Assembly: GCA_023101885.1 (NCBI GenBank)
Contig: JALPQD010000401.1
Location: 124,001 to 188,000, forward strand
Source: Typhlomys cinereus
Taxonomy: Eukaryota > Chordata > Mammalia > Rodentia > Platacanthomyidae
Length of the DNA: 64,000 nucleotides
Direction: 5' to 3'
The position numbers and the translations under genes are program-made. Positions 12,021 to 23,002 of this stretch are shown piece by piece. The notes below the pieces were generated by a model, which was not told the origin of the DNA, did not search any database, and worked only from the letters and a program-made list of their open reading frames with translations. The stretch's first letter is position 1, and each line of letters begins with the position of its first letter.

Positions 12021-12503
12021 ATGCAGGACTAATAATCACTGTGAAAGTACCTTAGCAGAGTGGTGCTTCTGAAGGAGCTGCACTTCTTACATTTCCCCTT
12101 CTTGGTCTTGAGTGGAACAGATAAAACTGAAAACTCCCTTTGAAATCACCGTGAACACGCTGACTTTCCTTAGAAACAAGTCAGTAATTGCAAACATCAA
12201 TGTGTAGATTCAGTCCTCAGAGATGATAGTTACACGGCCATTTCATTGTATGTAGTGTCTAGATTAAGTTTTCTCTGTCTTTGTTAGTATATTTGCTTCA
12301 TCATAATATATCTAGGTTTAACACAGCAACATGGAATTGTCTTATAAGTAACACTTAGCTGTTTAGCGCAGTAGATGAACTATGAAGTTCAAGAATATTG
12401 GTTGTGCCATGCTTATGCACTGTTGTAGAATCAGCCTTCAGGAGGTTGAAACTTAGACCAACCTAAGCATAGCATAGGAGAATCCTATCTCATGAAGTGA
12501 AGA
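12021..12503. other. Non-coding sequence, no feature seen
   Basis: Unremarkable. Confidence 0.4.
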
Positions 12504-12690
12504 GTGGGTGTTGAGATGGCTCAGCTGGCAAAAGTGCTTACAAGCAATCCTAAAGACTTAAGTTCAATCCTTGGAACCCATGTAAAGTTAATAAAAGAAA
12601 ACTGCCTCCACAAGTCGTGTGACCTTTATATGCTCACAGTGGCATGTGTGCCCCCCAAAATAATAAAATTTAAAGTAAATCTTAAAGTTA
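12504..12690 (+). mobile_element. B3-type SINE
   Basis: ttgagatggctcagctggca aaagtgctta, then aagttcaatccttggaaccc, and an AATAAAATTTAA tail. Confidence 0.7.
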
Positions 12691-12752
12691 ACTGAAGAAA
12701 AATTTCAAAACTTATCTTCCTCCAAAGAAAAAGAAAAAAGGAAATATAAAAT

Positions 12753-12835
12753 TTGAGCTGAGGATACAGTTCAGTGATGGAGTGCTTTCATTTCACACAC
12801 AAGGCCCTGGGTTGAACCCCAGAATTGTGAAACAG
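12753..12835 (+). mobile_element. ID element
   Basis: gctgaggatacagttcagtg and aaggccctgggttgaacccc match the ID (BC1-derived) SINE A and B box regions. Confidence 0.8.
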
Positions 12836-13739
12836 AAAACTAAAATTGTTTTCTTATTGCCAATCCATTAACATTTAATTAACATTGATTTGTAAACCTT
12901 GGTAACAGTTCCACAAAGTTGCATCTTTTTGTGATGATATACTTCATATTACCATATTAAAGAATGCTGTGATTGACTAATTTGTAAGAGCATAGAATTG
13001 TATCATGAAAATTGTATAGTAAAGTGATTTTTTTTGCAATCAAAAGTAAATTGCCTGGCAGACTGAAACTTTGTACTTTGGAATACAGTTTTCTAAGCTC
13101 ATCATTAGCGTTATTTATTCTAAAATAGATGTCAACTTAGGGAACCAAAGTTCCATGATGATTTTGAACCCAAATCTCTATTACTAGAAATGCCTGACTT
13201 GTATTTTCTGGTCAATTAAAAAAATAAAGGTTTTCTAATGACCATTTAATTTTGAAGTCCTATATAGCCTTTCTTCTAAAGAGACCAAAACTCTTTTGAA
13301 AAGAAAGTTTGTGTTGAATTTAGACCTATTTGTTCAAAGTGTCTAAGGATGGAATTATAACAAAATAGCTTATGTATCATTAAGGATAATTATGTCTTTA
13401 TCTTATGATTCTAGAATTAGGCCACTGGTTGCTTCATAACATGTACACAAAAACTACTTCAGTTCATACAGAAGGGCTTTAATAAAGCAGAAACAGAGAA
13501 AAACATGGATCGGTCATCTGGAAGTTACATTTCCGCTAAGGTGGGACAGATTGACTGATCAACAAGCTATCTCAGACTATGTTTTCATAAGGATTAAAGG
13601 AGACCATCATTTTGTGCTGATTGTAGCCAGCCTGTTTAGGGGACTTAGCTCCTGCTCTTTCTCAGATGGCTTCATTTTTAACGAGGATGAATCCTAGCAT
13701 AAGTGACTTCATTTTTATTTTCAGTTTAATCTGAGGGAT
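12836..13739. other. AT-rich non-coding sequence
   Basis: No supported feature. Confidence 0.4.
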
Positions 13740-13755
13740 GAAATGGAGGAGTCTA

Positions 13756-14132
13756 TCTGCATGATCTGCACAATGACCAACATATCATTGATCCCTCAAA
13801 GTCTTACATGGACTAAAGGCACTAGGATCCTTAGAAGCAAGGGATTAACAGTCACAATAGTGTTCCTATATTTAAGGGGAACACAAGAAAGAGTTCTAGG
13901 AAATGCCACTGAGTCCTTACACCTCATCAGAGAGGAGGACCCAGAGGAAAGTTTGATATACACATTAAAGGATGCTTCAGAGATGGGGGGAAGGGGCACT
14001 GGGAGAAAGGGAAGGAGGGGGAAAAGGAAGGGGAAAAGGGAGGAGGGAACAGGGAGGTTCAGGGAGGGGTGGAGGGAGGGAGGGGACAGGGGTACCTATT
14101 TCATTTGTATGAGCTGAAAAATTTTAAAAAAA
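13756..14132 (+). mobile_element. 5'-truncated L1 3' end with perfect 16-bp target-site duplication
   Basis: The shared L1 3' sequence (agtccttacacctcatcaga, gaggacccagaggaaagttt) leads into a G-rich tract (13984-14090) and gggtacctatttcatttgta with an A-rich tail. It is flanked by gaaatggaggagtcta at 13740-13755 and 14133-14148. The 124-codon ORF here is not a gene. Confidence 0.85.
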
Positions 14133-14244
14133 GAAATGGAGGAGTCTAGTCTTAATAATGGCTTCCTATAATACCTATTTAGCAGCTCCATTTCAAAGAA
14201 TGTTCTTATTTCACTAAGTGTAAGCTCCATTACCTCAAAAACAT

Positions 14245-14482
14245 CTTTTTCATATATTTTTTATTATTTATTCAATTGTGCGGGTATGCGTGTGTGTGTA
14301 TGTGTGTGTGTGTAGAACCACAGACGAATTCGGGAACCACCATGGACGCCTCCACCTCCTCCTTGTTTACTCTGCCCGGGCCGCCCCGCCTCCGCTCGGC
14401 GTCTATATGTGGGGTCTAGAATCCAAACTCAGGACCTTCCGCCTGCAAGGCAGAGGCTTAACCCCTGAGCCACCTCTGCACC
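14245..14482 (-). mobile_element. Young B2-like SINE, CpG-rich subfamily, with 12-bp TSD
   Basis: The reverse complement has gaggtggctcaggggttaag, gccttgcaggcggaagg and ggaggcgtccatggtggttc, and ends gttgaataaataataaa-like. TSD cctcaaaaacat is at 14233-14244 and 14483-14494. It lacks about 30 bp relative to the copy at 20901. Confidence 0.9.
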
Positions 14483-14494
14483 CCTCAAAAACAT

Positions 14495-15059
14495 TTTAAT
14501 ACATGCTAGTCATTTAGTAAACATTTACCTAGAATCATTTCTGTTTTGTTGGAATAAAAAAAGATGAATTGGTTTATTATTTTTAAATAACCATATAGTA
14601 GTAGTGTCTGTCACTTTACCTTGGAATTATTATTAAAATGGTAGAGAAATAACAATTCTTTCTAACCATTCTAAAATATTTGCAATGACTTTGAATGGCC
14701 TGATTTCCTTCAAGAGAAGATATGTGGAACCCCATTTGAGGAAACCCTTAACTGAAAGTTTGGGTGGTGGGGAGGGGGGTAATGTGATTGAAGAAGAGCA
14801 TTGCGGAGCAATCCAGATCTTTCCAAGCACTTGCTCTGGAGTTCTGTGATCTTTCCAGCCCAGAGTTTCACTCCACTTTTTGGAGCTGGATGGAAGGCAG
14901 AAGTTGGAAGTGAGAAAAGTCTAAGCATTGTCATGTTGAAGGGGAAGAATGAAAACTGGCCAACAACTTCAACACAAGCTGAGTCCACATAGGAAACTCA
15001 GAAGTGACCACGATGCTCCAAATGGAAAGGATATAAAGAACTAAGTGATATGAAAGTTA
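14495..15059. other. Non-coding sequence, no feature seen
   Basis: Unremarkable, mostly AT-rich. Confidence 0.4.
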
Positions 15060-15285
15060 TGGTAACAGGAGGTGAAAAAGGGAGGGGCAGAAAGCCTGAG
15101 AGATTGAGAGATACAGAGAGAGATTAGGAGGGAGAGAGACAGAAAGAGGCAGAGACATAAAGAGAGAGATTGAGAGATACAGAGACAGATTGAGAGGAAG
15201 ACAAATTAAGAGAGAATGATTCAGATTAAAAGACAGAAAGGCAGAGAGCAATGGTGACAGAGAGAGAGAGAGAGAGAGAACCTTC
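15060..15285 (+). repeat. Purine-rich tract with (GA)n core
   Basis: Degenerate gagagatt/gacagaga units with a pure GA run at about 15259-15279. Confidence 0.85.
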
Positions 15286-16420
15286 TTCAGAGGGAATTCA
15301 CCTAGAAGGAGTTATCTCCATGAAAGTCTGTGCTCTAAGGATGTAGACAGGAGGCTACCAGGGAGTTGTTTATTTCAAATTGATTATGCAGTTGCACTTC
15401 GGTAGAAATTCATTCTGGAAAGTAGTAATGGAATGGACACAAACACCAAGGGCTAGGACAGAGCTCTCAGGAGCCTCCAGATTAAAAGGATGAAATGAGA
15501 AAGAATAAGAAAAAAGATGATCATTTGAAATGTGGATTAGCTCTGGGCGGTGCTCCCTCTTCCGGACCCCAGATCTGTGCAGTTGACCCTGTTGCCCGCT
15601 CCCTGTCCACTGTCAGGTCAGCAAATTCAGGAAAAATAGAGTTGCTAAGCAAACAGGCATGCTTTGCTTGCGCCTTCTGATTAGTTCTTGCTATAGGCGG
15701 TCACAAAAAAAAAAAAAAAAACTACCCCATCAAATTAGCCACTTGAATTGCCTTAAATATCAGGGTAGCATTGATTAAATTCATTTACTAGAGAGGAAAA
15801 TAAATGCATTTTAAGAAGTAGGGTATGGAAGGTCTGAGTTTTTTTCCCATAGTTCAAGACATTTAGATCCTTAAAACATGAAAATTGCCCTTTGAAGCGA
15901 AAGCCTTTGTTAAAAAAATGAATGAGCTGCTTAATGCATTTGATGAAGTTTCAGTTATAACAATCTCCCCATTTGATCCTAAGCTCATAAAAAAATTGAA
16001 AAAAAAAGTAATGGCATATATTTTTGTAAGGAAAAGAAAGAAACCATATTTGTACAAGGAGAAAATTCTATGAGAGAAAACGTTTCCATTTTGGACAATT
16101 TAACAAATTACTGAAGCCAGTTTTTAGTTGGCTCTTAGAGTAGAATTAAATCTTGACTTTAATTTTTATGTTGTATTATTATAAAAGATAAAAAAGAGAG
16201 ACAGTAGCTTCAATGGACACTCATAGCTCCCCTGAGAAGAAAATATGTATCACAGACTATTTTATATTAATCTTAGAAAGAGAATTTCTTGTTGGAAGCA
16301 AGATTCCTCAGTAGGCCCTACTATTGTTTCCCACCATCGCCCTTGAGAAGGGTAGCAAGTAGTCAGTTTTTTCGGATGAATTTCATGCTGATGTCATGCC
16401 AACCTTTTATCTTCACACAG
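15286..16420 (+). other. Repeat-poor intron end upstream of exon A
   Basis: No repeat except an A-run at 15704-15720. A 62-codon ORF at 15885-16073 is not recognised. The last 40 bases form the splice acceptor of exon A. Confidence 0.5.
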
Positions 16421-16493
16421 AGGCCAGCGAGACTTGAACTCTGAGTATAATCTGTAACAAGCAGGACTGATGTGCACACGGAAGGAATGAAGT
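16421..16493 (+). promoter_or_regulatory. Tenm3: Tenm3 exon A, 5' untranslated leader part
   Basis: The exon begins after a pyrimidine-rich acceptor ending cttcacacag at 16420. The 73-nt leader holds two upstream ATGs. The one at 16470 opens a six-codon uORF ending at 16490 (weak context: C at -3, T at +4). The one at 16487 (G at -3) is out of frame with the main start and ends at 16585 inside the coding sequence. The main ATG at 16494 has A at -3 and G at +4, a strong context. The acceptor implies at least one upstream non-coding exon, which I cannot locate in this window. Confidence 0.75.
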
Positions 16494-16725
16494 ATGGATG
16501 TGAAAGAACGTCGGCCTTACTGCTCCCTGACCAAGAGCAGACGAGAGAAAGAACGGCGGTACACGAACTCATCGGCAGACAATGAGGAGTGTAGGGTCCC
16601 TACGCAGAAGTCTTACAGTTCCAGTGAAACCTTGAAAGCTTTTGATCATGATTCGTCTCGGCTGCTCTATGGAAACAGAGTAAAGGATTTGGTCCACAGA
16701 GAAGCAGACGAGTATACTAGACAAG
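16494..16725 (+). CDS. Tenm3: Teneurin-3, first coding exon (residues 1-77 plus 1 nt)
   Basis: Teneurin-3 is a type II single-pass adhesion receptor. It binds homophilically and to latrophilins and directs synaptic partner choice (visual system, hippocampus). This exon encodes the start of the cytoplasmic Ten_N domain: [20 protein letters not shown] and on to ...[11 protein letters not shown]. The basic cluster KSRREKERR at about residues 14-22 resembles a nuclear localisation signal, which fits the known nuclear role of released teneurin intracellular domains. A serine-rich stretch ([15 protein letters not shown], about residues 39-53) is shared by all teneurins. The RRPYC start and the NSSADNEEC stretch fit TENM3 better than my recollection of TENM2 or TENM4. 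The donor CAAG/GTAGGT is strong and leaves one base (g) of a Gly codon. The start is set by the conserved MDVKERRPY and the strong Kozak context. The reading frame stays open 83 codons into the intron (to 16976). Confidence 0.95.
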
Positions 16726-18125
16726 GTAGGTACATTTCTAGTTACAAGGCATGCAAAGATTTGCCAACTTGCATAGTTTGGGGTTTGATTCTGTCTTTCT
16801 GTTTGTTTGGTTGGTTTTTTTGTTTGGTTTCTCCAGAAGGGCACATGAGTATTTTCCAAGTCTCATCCAGTGTTTCTGATTCCGAGGGTCACACAGTGTG
16901 TCAAGTGAAAGGTAGACTGCCACTAGGACGTCACAAGGGCTCCCATGCACGACTGCTATCACACCTGGAGATTTAATTTCATACACATCCACATTTAATA
17001 TGGAGTCTGTGGTTTCGCAGATGGCCAATGCGTGCATGCCTACGCTTGAAATTCAGATTCCTTTTAGTCAAATGACGTGCTCGCAAGCATTGCTCTTGTA
17101 GTAAGAACCAGTAGAGGAGAACAGAGAGCTGCGGGAGAGAAAAGTGGTGTGAACCTCTTGAGAACAGGAATTAGGGGTCCAGCTTCATGGTCTGTTCAGC
17201 TTAGAAACCTACATGAGTCTGTTACACGAGAGCCTTCCTCCCAAGGGTTTCTGTCCTCTCTTAGCAGTTCCTAACTCCACACAGGCTATTATTCCACCAT
17301 ATAATGCTGTGGCTTGGTCAGTCGCATATATTTCTTGAGTATATTTTATACGCCCCCTTTTCTGTCTACATATCCTACCCATGGAACGATGACTTCTGAA
17401 AGTATAGCTCATACCCTAAACTAACCAATCTTCATACTTAAGACAGGAGCCTGTTTTAAATAAGGCTTAGCAAGTTATATTTTGTTTCAGCTGACACAGT
17501 CTTGAGATGAGGGCAAGACTATTCTTAATAAAGATAAAAATCCTGTTACACGTGTATGGCATCTTACAGTTTACACAGAACTTAATTTCCCTTTGCTGAT
17601 TTAATCAGGAAACTAGAAAATCTGAATTGAACTTCAGTAATAAAGGATACATGCATATTTTTTCCAATCACTTCACACAGACAACGTGACACTGGACAGG
17701 AACAAATTTAAGAAAAAGTGATGACACTAAGCTGTTCAAAAGTCTGAAGAAGTCCCATGATTCTTTTCTCTTGGTCATGATAGATAAAGCCATCCTTACC
17801 TAAACCAGATTAGATAAAAGAAAACCCACTTGAAAACCCACTTTTCCTCTCTAATTAAGCATGCCTTGCTAAATACTGCTATCAAATTTTAAGGGAAGGG
17901 ACAAAGCAGCTAGAGATTTAAAATTCATTTTTAAGGGAAGATGTAGAACACAGAGAGCACTCTGCAAATCAAGGGGCATTAGCCCACTGTACCCTACCCT
18001 ACAATACTGAATTTAAATTTTCTCCCTCGTATTGGTCACAAAGTTGAAAAAGATTTCACCAGTTTTAAAAACTAATGAGTAATTTACCAGTGCAGGCTGT
18101 CTGAACTCTGTATGAAGTCTTGCTT
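16726..18125 (+). other. Start of Tenm3 intron, repeat-poor
   Basis: The exon A frame stays open to 16976. Intronic AATAAA signals occur at 17527 and 17639. No other feature is supported. Confidence 0.5.
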
Positions 18126-18148
18126 TAAATAAATAAATAAATAAATAA

Positions 18149-18184
<36 letters not shown>

Positions 18185-18249
18185 ATGAATAAATGAATAA
18201 ATAAATAAATAAGTAAATAAATAAATAAATAAATAGATAAATAAATAAA
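18126..18249 (+). repeat. (AAAT)n/(GATA)n compound microsatellite
   Basis: aaat units, then gata units, then aaat units again. Confidence 0.95.
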
Positions 18250-18409
18250 ATGACCGGTTAGTGCGGTGTTGTGGGGAAGGGGGAACAGACCAGCACTGTG
18301 GAGTAAGATCAGGAAGGAAAAGGCACACAAGTGGCGCAGAGCACGGGAGGCTCATCTGCACCCCAAGCAAGCATTTCATTTTGGCAAAGCTGAGGATGCT
18401 TTAAACCGG

Positions 18410-19150
18410 TTAAAAATAGCGCACTGAAATTTTCACCTCCCAGGCAGCGTTAATCCAGTGCAGACTGTTGTTGACGCCATCTGTGGAAACCCTGGAACCC
18501 AAGTTCTTAGGGGACCAAAAAGTGCTATTGCGCGGCTCCTTCCAAGCCAGGCACCAGGAAAGGAAAGGGGGACCCAGAGAGAGCACCGGGAGCCAGGCAG
18601 CAGATGGAGGCCCCTGGTCAGGAGCCCAGGGGAGTAGTGAGGAGAGGTTTGAGAGGAGATGAAGCAAACTGCAGTGTTTGATGGTGCTGCGACTTACGCG
18701 ACAGCCTCTGAGTTAGAATTCATTGAAAACATCAATGGAAAGAGGGCTAATTCTAGTTAATGTGCGGGAGCCTGCAGAGTGCAGGCTCGTGCACCGAGCA
18801 GGCTGTGTGTGGTCACCTGGGGGTGGTCCACGCAGGAGAATCCGCTGCTCGCTGAGACTTGCCAGGCTTGAAGGGGGCCATGGCTAATGCTCAGCGAACT
18901 GAGACTTGAATGGAGGCACCCTGACGTCCACCTTCCAGGGCGGCCTTCGAAAGAGCGTGGGCAGAGCAGGTGCCAAAGAGAGACAGGCCATTTGAGGAAA
19001 GAATTGCCCCTAGCCTGATTACGACCAGTCGACTTCGTTTGCACATCAAAAATGACGATGGTGTGGATAATGAGAAGTATTGAAACTCAAGTCGCACCTG
19101 AGAAATAAAATTGATCTGACTTGGAGACGGAGTGGACCGGGGAGGGAAGC
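18410..19150. promoter_or_regulatory. CpG-enriched intronic patch, possible alternative promoter
   Basis: CpG is visibly denser than in neighbouring intron (gcgcac, gacgcc, gcgcggc, cttacgcgacagc, ggcggccttcgaaagagcg, gattacgaccagtcgac). No repeat is recognised. It may be a regulatory element or an untranslated exon. No start site can be fixed by eye. Confidence 0.3.
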
Positions 19151-20806
19151 TTGGTGTATCCTTGGGTGCGTGTGTATGAGCTTGTATGAGCCAGAGCAGG
19201 ACATCTGCGCGTGCACTTCATTTTCCCTCAGTGACTTCAGAGGATTAAACTCAGATCCACCAGCTTGCACAACAAGCACTTTCCCGACTTCCCTCTCCCC
19301 ATTTCCTACTTTTTTTTTTTTCTTTTTCTTCCCGGTGCTTTGAGCTGGCGACTGTTTCCAGCAGGTAAGGCAGGTGCAGGAGGGAAAAGGAATAGGGCAA
19401 GCCTGCTCTCGGAGTGTGTTTTTCTTGAGCAAGCATTAATGAAACAGTTCTCCCAGACAAATGTCAGTTTCTCCTCACTGACTCTTCTGCTGTGGGATTA
19501 ATTATTTAATTGACAAAATGTGCTTCCTGCCTCAGCTCCTGACATCACACACGTAATAAAAATGAAAGATGAAAAATATGAATCATGGCCAGAGAGTGTT
19601 AAGATGGTTCCAAAGAAGCCTGTTAATTTAACTACTCTGCAGAGTTTTAAAACCGCTTCCATGCCCTGCATCCACTTACTTCTTGAATAATCCAGAAAAA
19701 TGCCATTTCACCTGGAGAAAGGGATAAACAGAGACCCCTTTGATGCAGTTACGTGGAGGAATCGAGATGGAGAAACGTGGCCTTTTAAAAATTTCTATCC
19801 ACCAGTTTTCTGTCATCATGCTCGATTTTAAGCTCTTTTTATGGCGTCACTACCTGGCAGGTGACTCCTGTTAATTACATATTATATTTAGATCCCGTAA
19901 AGTCACAATTTTGGATTCGTGGCAATGTGAGGCTCGACTGGATCCCACACAGATCCCCGTCCTCGCTGGGGGAAGGAACAAGTTGCTCTTCCCACAGCTG
20001 TTCGGTTCTCTGTAGGTGTGTGAGAGACTTTTAGGGTGATGGTAGGGAATTTTGCATTCTTGGATACAATTTTTATCGATTCATCTTTGAAGAGACTGTG
20101 TCCAGTCAGGTTGGAGATATATTTCTTATGATTTAACTGCATCAGTTCAGTCCATAGTTTCCAGAAGACATAAGGCAGATGCTCTTTTTTTCTTTTTTAA
20201 ATCCTGATGGAGTTGCCCTGCCATACATGATAAGCAAGGGATGTTGGCCCTAAAGGGAATGTTAACCAAAAAAAAGATTGTGGAATAGGAATACTTTCGT
20301 TCCTCTCAAACATAACTGAAAAGGACTACCTGCGAGAAAAGTCCTGATCCCGTGAGGTCGGCAGTCATGGTATCAGGATGGTCAACTTAAGAATTTGAAA
20401 ATGAGAAAGTTGCTATATGTCTTTTTAGTTTCTAGAATGGCAATGGATGGGAAAGTTATCAGTTTGGGGGTGGGCAAAACAGCCTCATAGTTACGCTTAC
20501 GCATCTCTGAGATTGAAAGAGGAGCTCCATCTGCAGATCAAGGAAGGAGGGAGGAAGCAGACAGAGGCAGACAGGCTTGCTAAGCGGGACTCACTTCTGG
20601 TCCTTCTCGACCATGAGGCTCCACCCCCAGACTCCTCTCTTTGAGACTCAGCTTATCATTATAATATAGCACCCAGCACTGTTCACCCCACTATCATTGC
20701 TCCTGCTTCTTTTATCATCCACAGCTAGCCCAGGTTCAACTCAAGTGGTTCTGAGTTTCTGCTGGGAAAGGGAAAAGAAAGAAAAGATGCCTTAAAAAAT
20801 AGTATT
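19151..20806. other. Repeat-poor intron
   Basis: Contains a T-run (19311-19328) and AT-rich blocks such as ggattaattatttaattg (19495). No gene or clear repeat. Confidence 0.4.
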
Positions 20807-21398
20807 GGAGGCAGGAGAGATGGCTCAGGGGCTAAGATTCTGCCTCACAAGCAGAAGCTTCTGAGTTCGGATCCCAGGTCCTACATAAAACAGCAGGCAG
20901 AGGGCAGGAGAGGTGGCTCAGGGGTTAAGCCTCCGCCTTGCAGGCGGAAGATCCTGAGTTCGGATCCTCGACCCCACGTATAGATGCCAGGCGGAGGCGG
21001 GGGCGGCCTGCGTTTCTGGTCCTGGTAGGGCGGAGCCTGTGAATCCCCGGGCAGAAGGAGGTGGAGGCGTCCATGGTGGTTCGCGAGTTCGTCCGTGGTT
21101 CTACACATACACAGACACATACACACACACGCACATACACACGCACATGTGCACAGTTGAATAAATAATAAAAAAATTTAAAAAAAACAGCAGGCAGAAA
21201 GGGTGGTGACTGATCCTGGTGGGTGGAGTCTAGGAAATCTCAAAGCCAGGCACACAGGAGGTAGAAGCAATTCTGATTGATCCAGAAGTCGCTCTTCGTC
21301 CTCCACAGGAACACAGAGTGCCCTCTGATACACACACACGCGCGTGCATGTTCGTGCACATGTACACACACACACAAAATAAGTAAGTAAATAAAAAG
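20807..21398 (+). mobile_element. B2-like SINE (older subfamily) interrupted by a younger copy
   Basis: The 5' part is 20807-20900 (ggagagatggctcaggg equivalent; gagttcggatcccagg) and the 3' part 21198-21398 (gaagtcgctcttcgtcctcc, CA-rich tail, aaataagtaagtaaataaa). The break is filled by the element at 20901-21183. Confidence 0.9.
20901..21183 (+). mobile_element. Young CpG-rich B2-like SINE nested in an older one, 14-bp TSD
   Basis: Full-length: gaggtggctcaggggttaag, gcaggcggaagatcctgagt, ggaggcgtccatggtggttc, a CA-rich region, then gttgaataaataataaaaaa. TSD aaaacagcaggcag is at 20887-20900 and 21184-21197. The A-box-like tggctcaggggttaag and B-box-like gagttcggatcc suggest an intact pol III promoter. 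Confidence 0.92.
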
Positions 21399-21599
21399 CT
21401 ATATGGACAGTAGGAGTCCCTCTTGCTGCAATCGTGGGAGGAAAGCTGGGGCTGTGTGCATGCTGCGCAAGCATCTACCAGCAACCTGCACCCCGGGCCT
21501 ATTTCATCTGTCATGCAATATTACACATATAGCCCTGCCCCTTGCCAAGGAAGGAACCAAAGAATACCTGTGACAACTGAAGACTGAGCTTTAGACACA

Positions 21600-21965
21600 C
21601 CTGAGAAGAACTGACAATTAAGGACTGAGCAAGCCTGGAGGAGATTCTCTAATCAGTGTGGCAAGACCAGCCCTGGGTGGGTGGGATCTTCCTTGGCGGG
21701 TGGGTAAGATGGAGCGAGATTAAACTTGGCACACTTCAGCAAACTGGACAGACATGCTGTATGACAAGTGAGAATGGTCCCTCTTTCGGGGTCTCTATGG
21801 ACATTGGTGTGGTCAGTTTTCTCCCCTGCTTGGTGTGGGTCAACTCTCCTGCCAAGTTGGACTAAGAACTGTAACCGGACTATGATAAACCAGAATAAAA
21901 CAGCTTGTTCCCCTAAGCTGTTTGATTGTGAATTGAATGGCAGCATGCAGACAAACTGCAACAAC
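21600..21965 (+). mobile_element. URR1/hAT-like repeat
   Basis: gaatggtccctctttcgggg, actctcctgccaagttggac and ccctaagctgtttgattgtg parallel 42782-43210. Confidence 0.5.
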
Positions 21966-22665
21966 GTCAGAAGAGCAGCGTAAGCTAGCCTGTGCATGTC
22001 TGCCAAGCAAGGATTCTGGCCTGTGTGTCCTGGAGAGAGGCTCTTCCACTGTCCCGTTAGCCAACTCCTCAGCAGTGGCCAGTGATCGCAGAGACCTCAG
22101 AGCTGAGCCGAGGCGGGCTTTCTTCACATTGTGTCACGTGAGCGTTTAGAATGGGATAGGATCAGAAGGAAGACTATAGCCTCGTCTTCTAGAGAGAGGC
22201 TAGTGCCTGTGCTGTGGACCCTACTTAAATGAATGTCATCTCATAGGAGCAGCTGGGTGTCATGTCTGCTCAGGAGCTGAAGGACTCCTAAGCCCAGGCC
22301 TTGGTCCACTCTGTGTCAGAATGCCAGCTACAGACACCTGCTTCTGGGCACAGCGAGGCTCATCCTTGGGGTCTCGCAGAACAGTCTGCTCTTTCTAAGG
22401 CTACCCCAGGAGAACAGCATGCCGAATGGTGTCCAGCACGCAGGGTGTAGGGGCACACTAGGATGCTTGTGAGGAGAGGGGGTCCTACAGACCAGAGAGG
22501 GCAACTTGAGCCAATGTAAGAAAATAAAAGAAGAACACGCCGAAATTCAGATCCCTGACAGTAAGAATAACCAAGAAAAAGCCACCAACAACAGAACCAA
22601 CGAACGATCATCAAGCCCTAGAGTCAAAAAAAAAAGCCACAATTATAGCAAACTAAACAATAGAA

Positions 22666-22770
22666 GAGGCTGGGGGTGTAGCTCAGTGATAGAACACACG
22701 CCCAGCATGCCCAAGGCTGGGAATTCAATCCTCCCCACCAAAGTGAAAATAGAAACAAATGAAAGAAAAT
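22666..22770 (+). mobile_element. ID element
   Basis: gaggctgggggtgtagctca, gtgatagaacacacgcccag and ctgggaattcaatcctcccc, then an A-rich tail. Confidence 0.9.
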
Positions 22771-22962
22771 AATGTGTTGCAGAAGAGAGGTGGTCATGGC
22801 TGAGAGGTGGTGAAGGTTGGTAATGTAAAGGTTGAAGTGTCAACATAAACATAGTCTGGTAACGTGGATCCCGTCTCTGGAGTCCACATGGTAGAAGGAA
22901 AAAAGCCAAAAAAACAAAAAAAAAAAACTTATCCTTGACCTATGCACATGAAAGTATGTGCC

Positions 22963-22967
<5 letters not shown>

Positions 22968-22999
<32 letters not shown>
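22968..22999 (+). repeat. (CT)n microsatellite
   Basis: Pure CT run. Confidence 0.95.

Positions 23000-23002
<3 letters not shown>

Noticed and set aside
15885..16073. 62-codon Lys-rich ORF just upstream of exon A
   Set aside because: AT-rich sequence. The peptide is unrecognised and shows no link to teneurin.
22666..22745. Possible tRNA gene (A and B boxes)
   Set aside because: The sequence is an ID SINE with an A-rich tail, not a folded tRNA.
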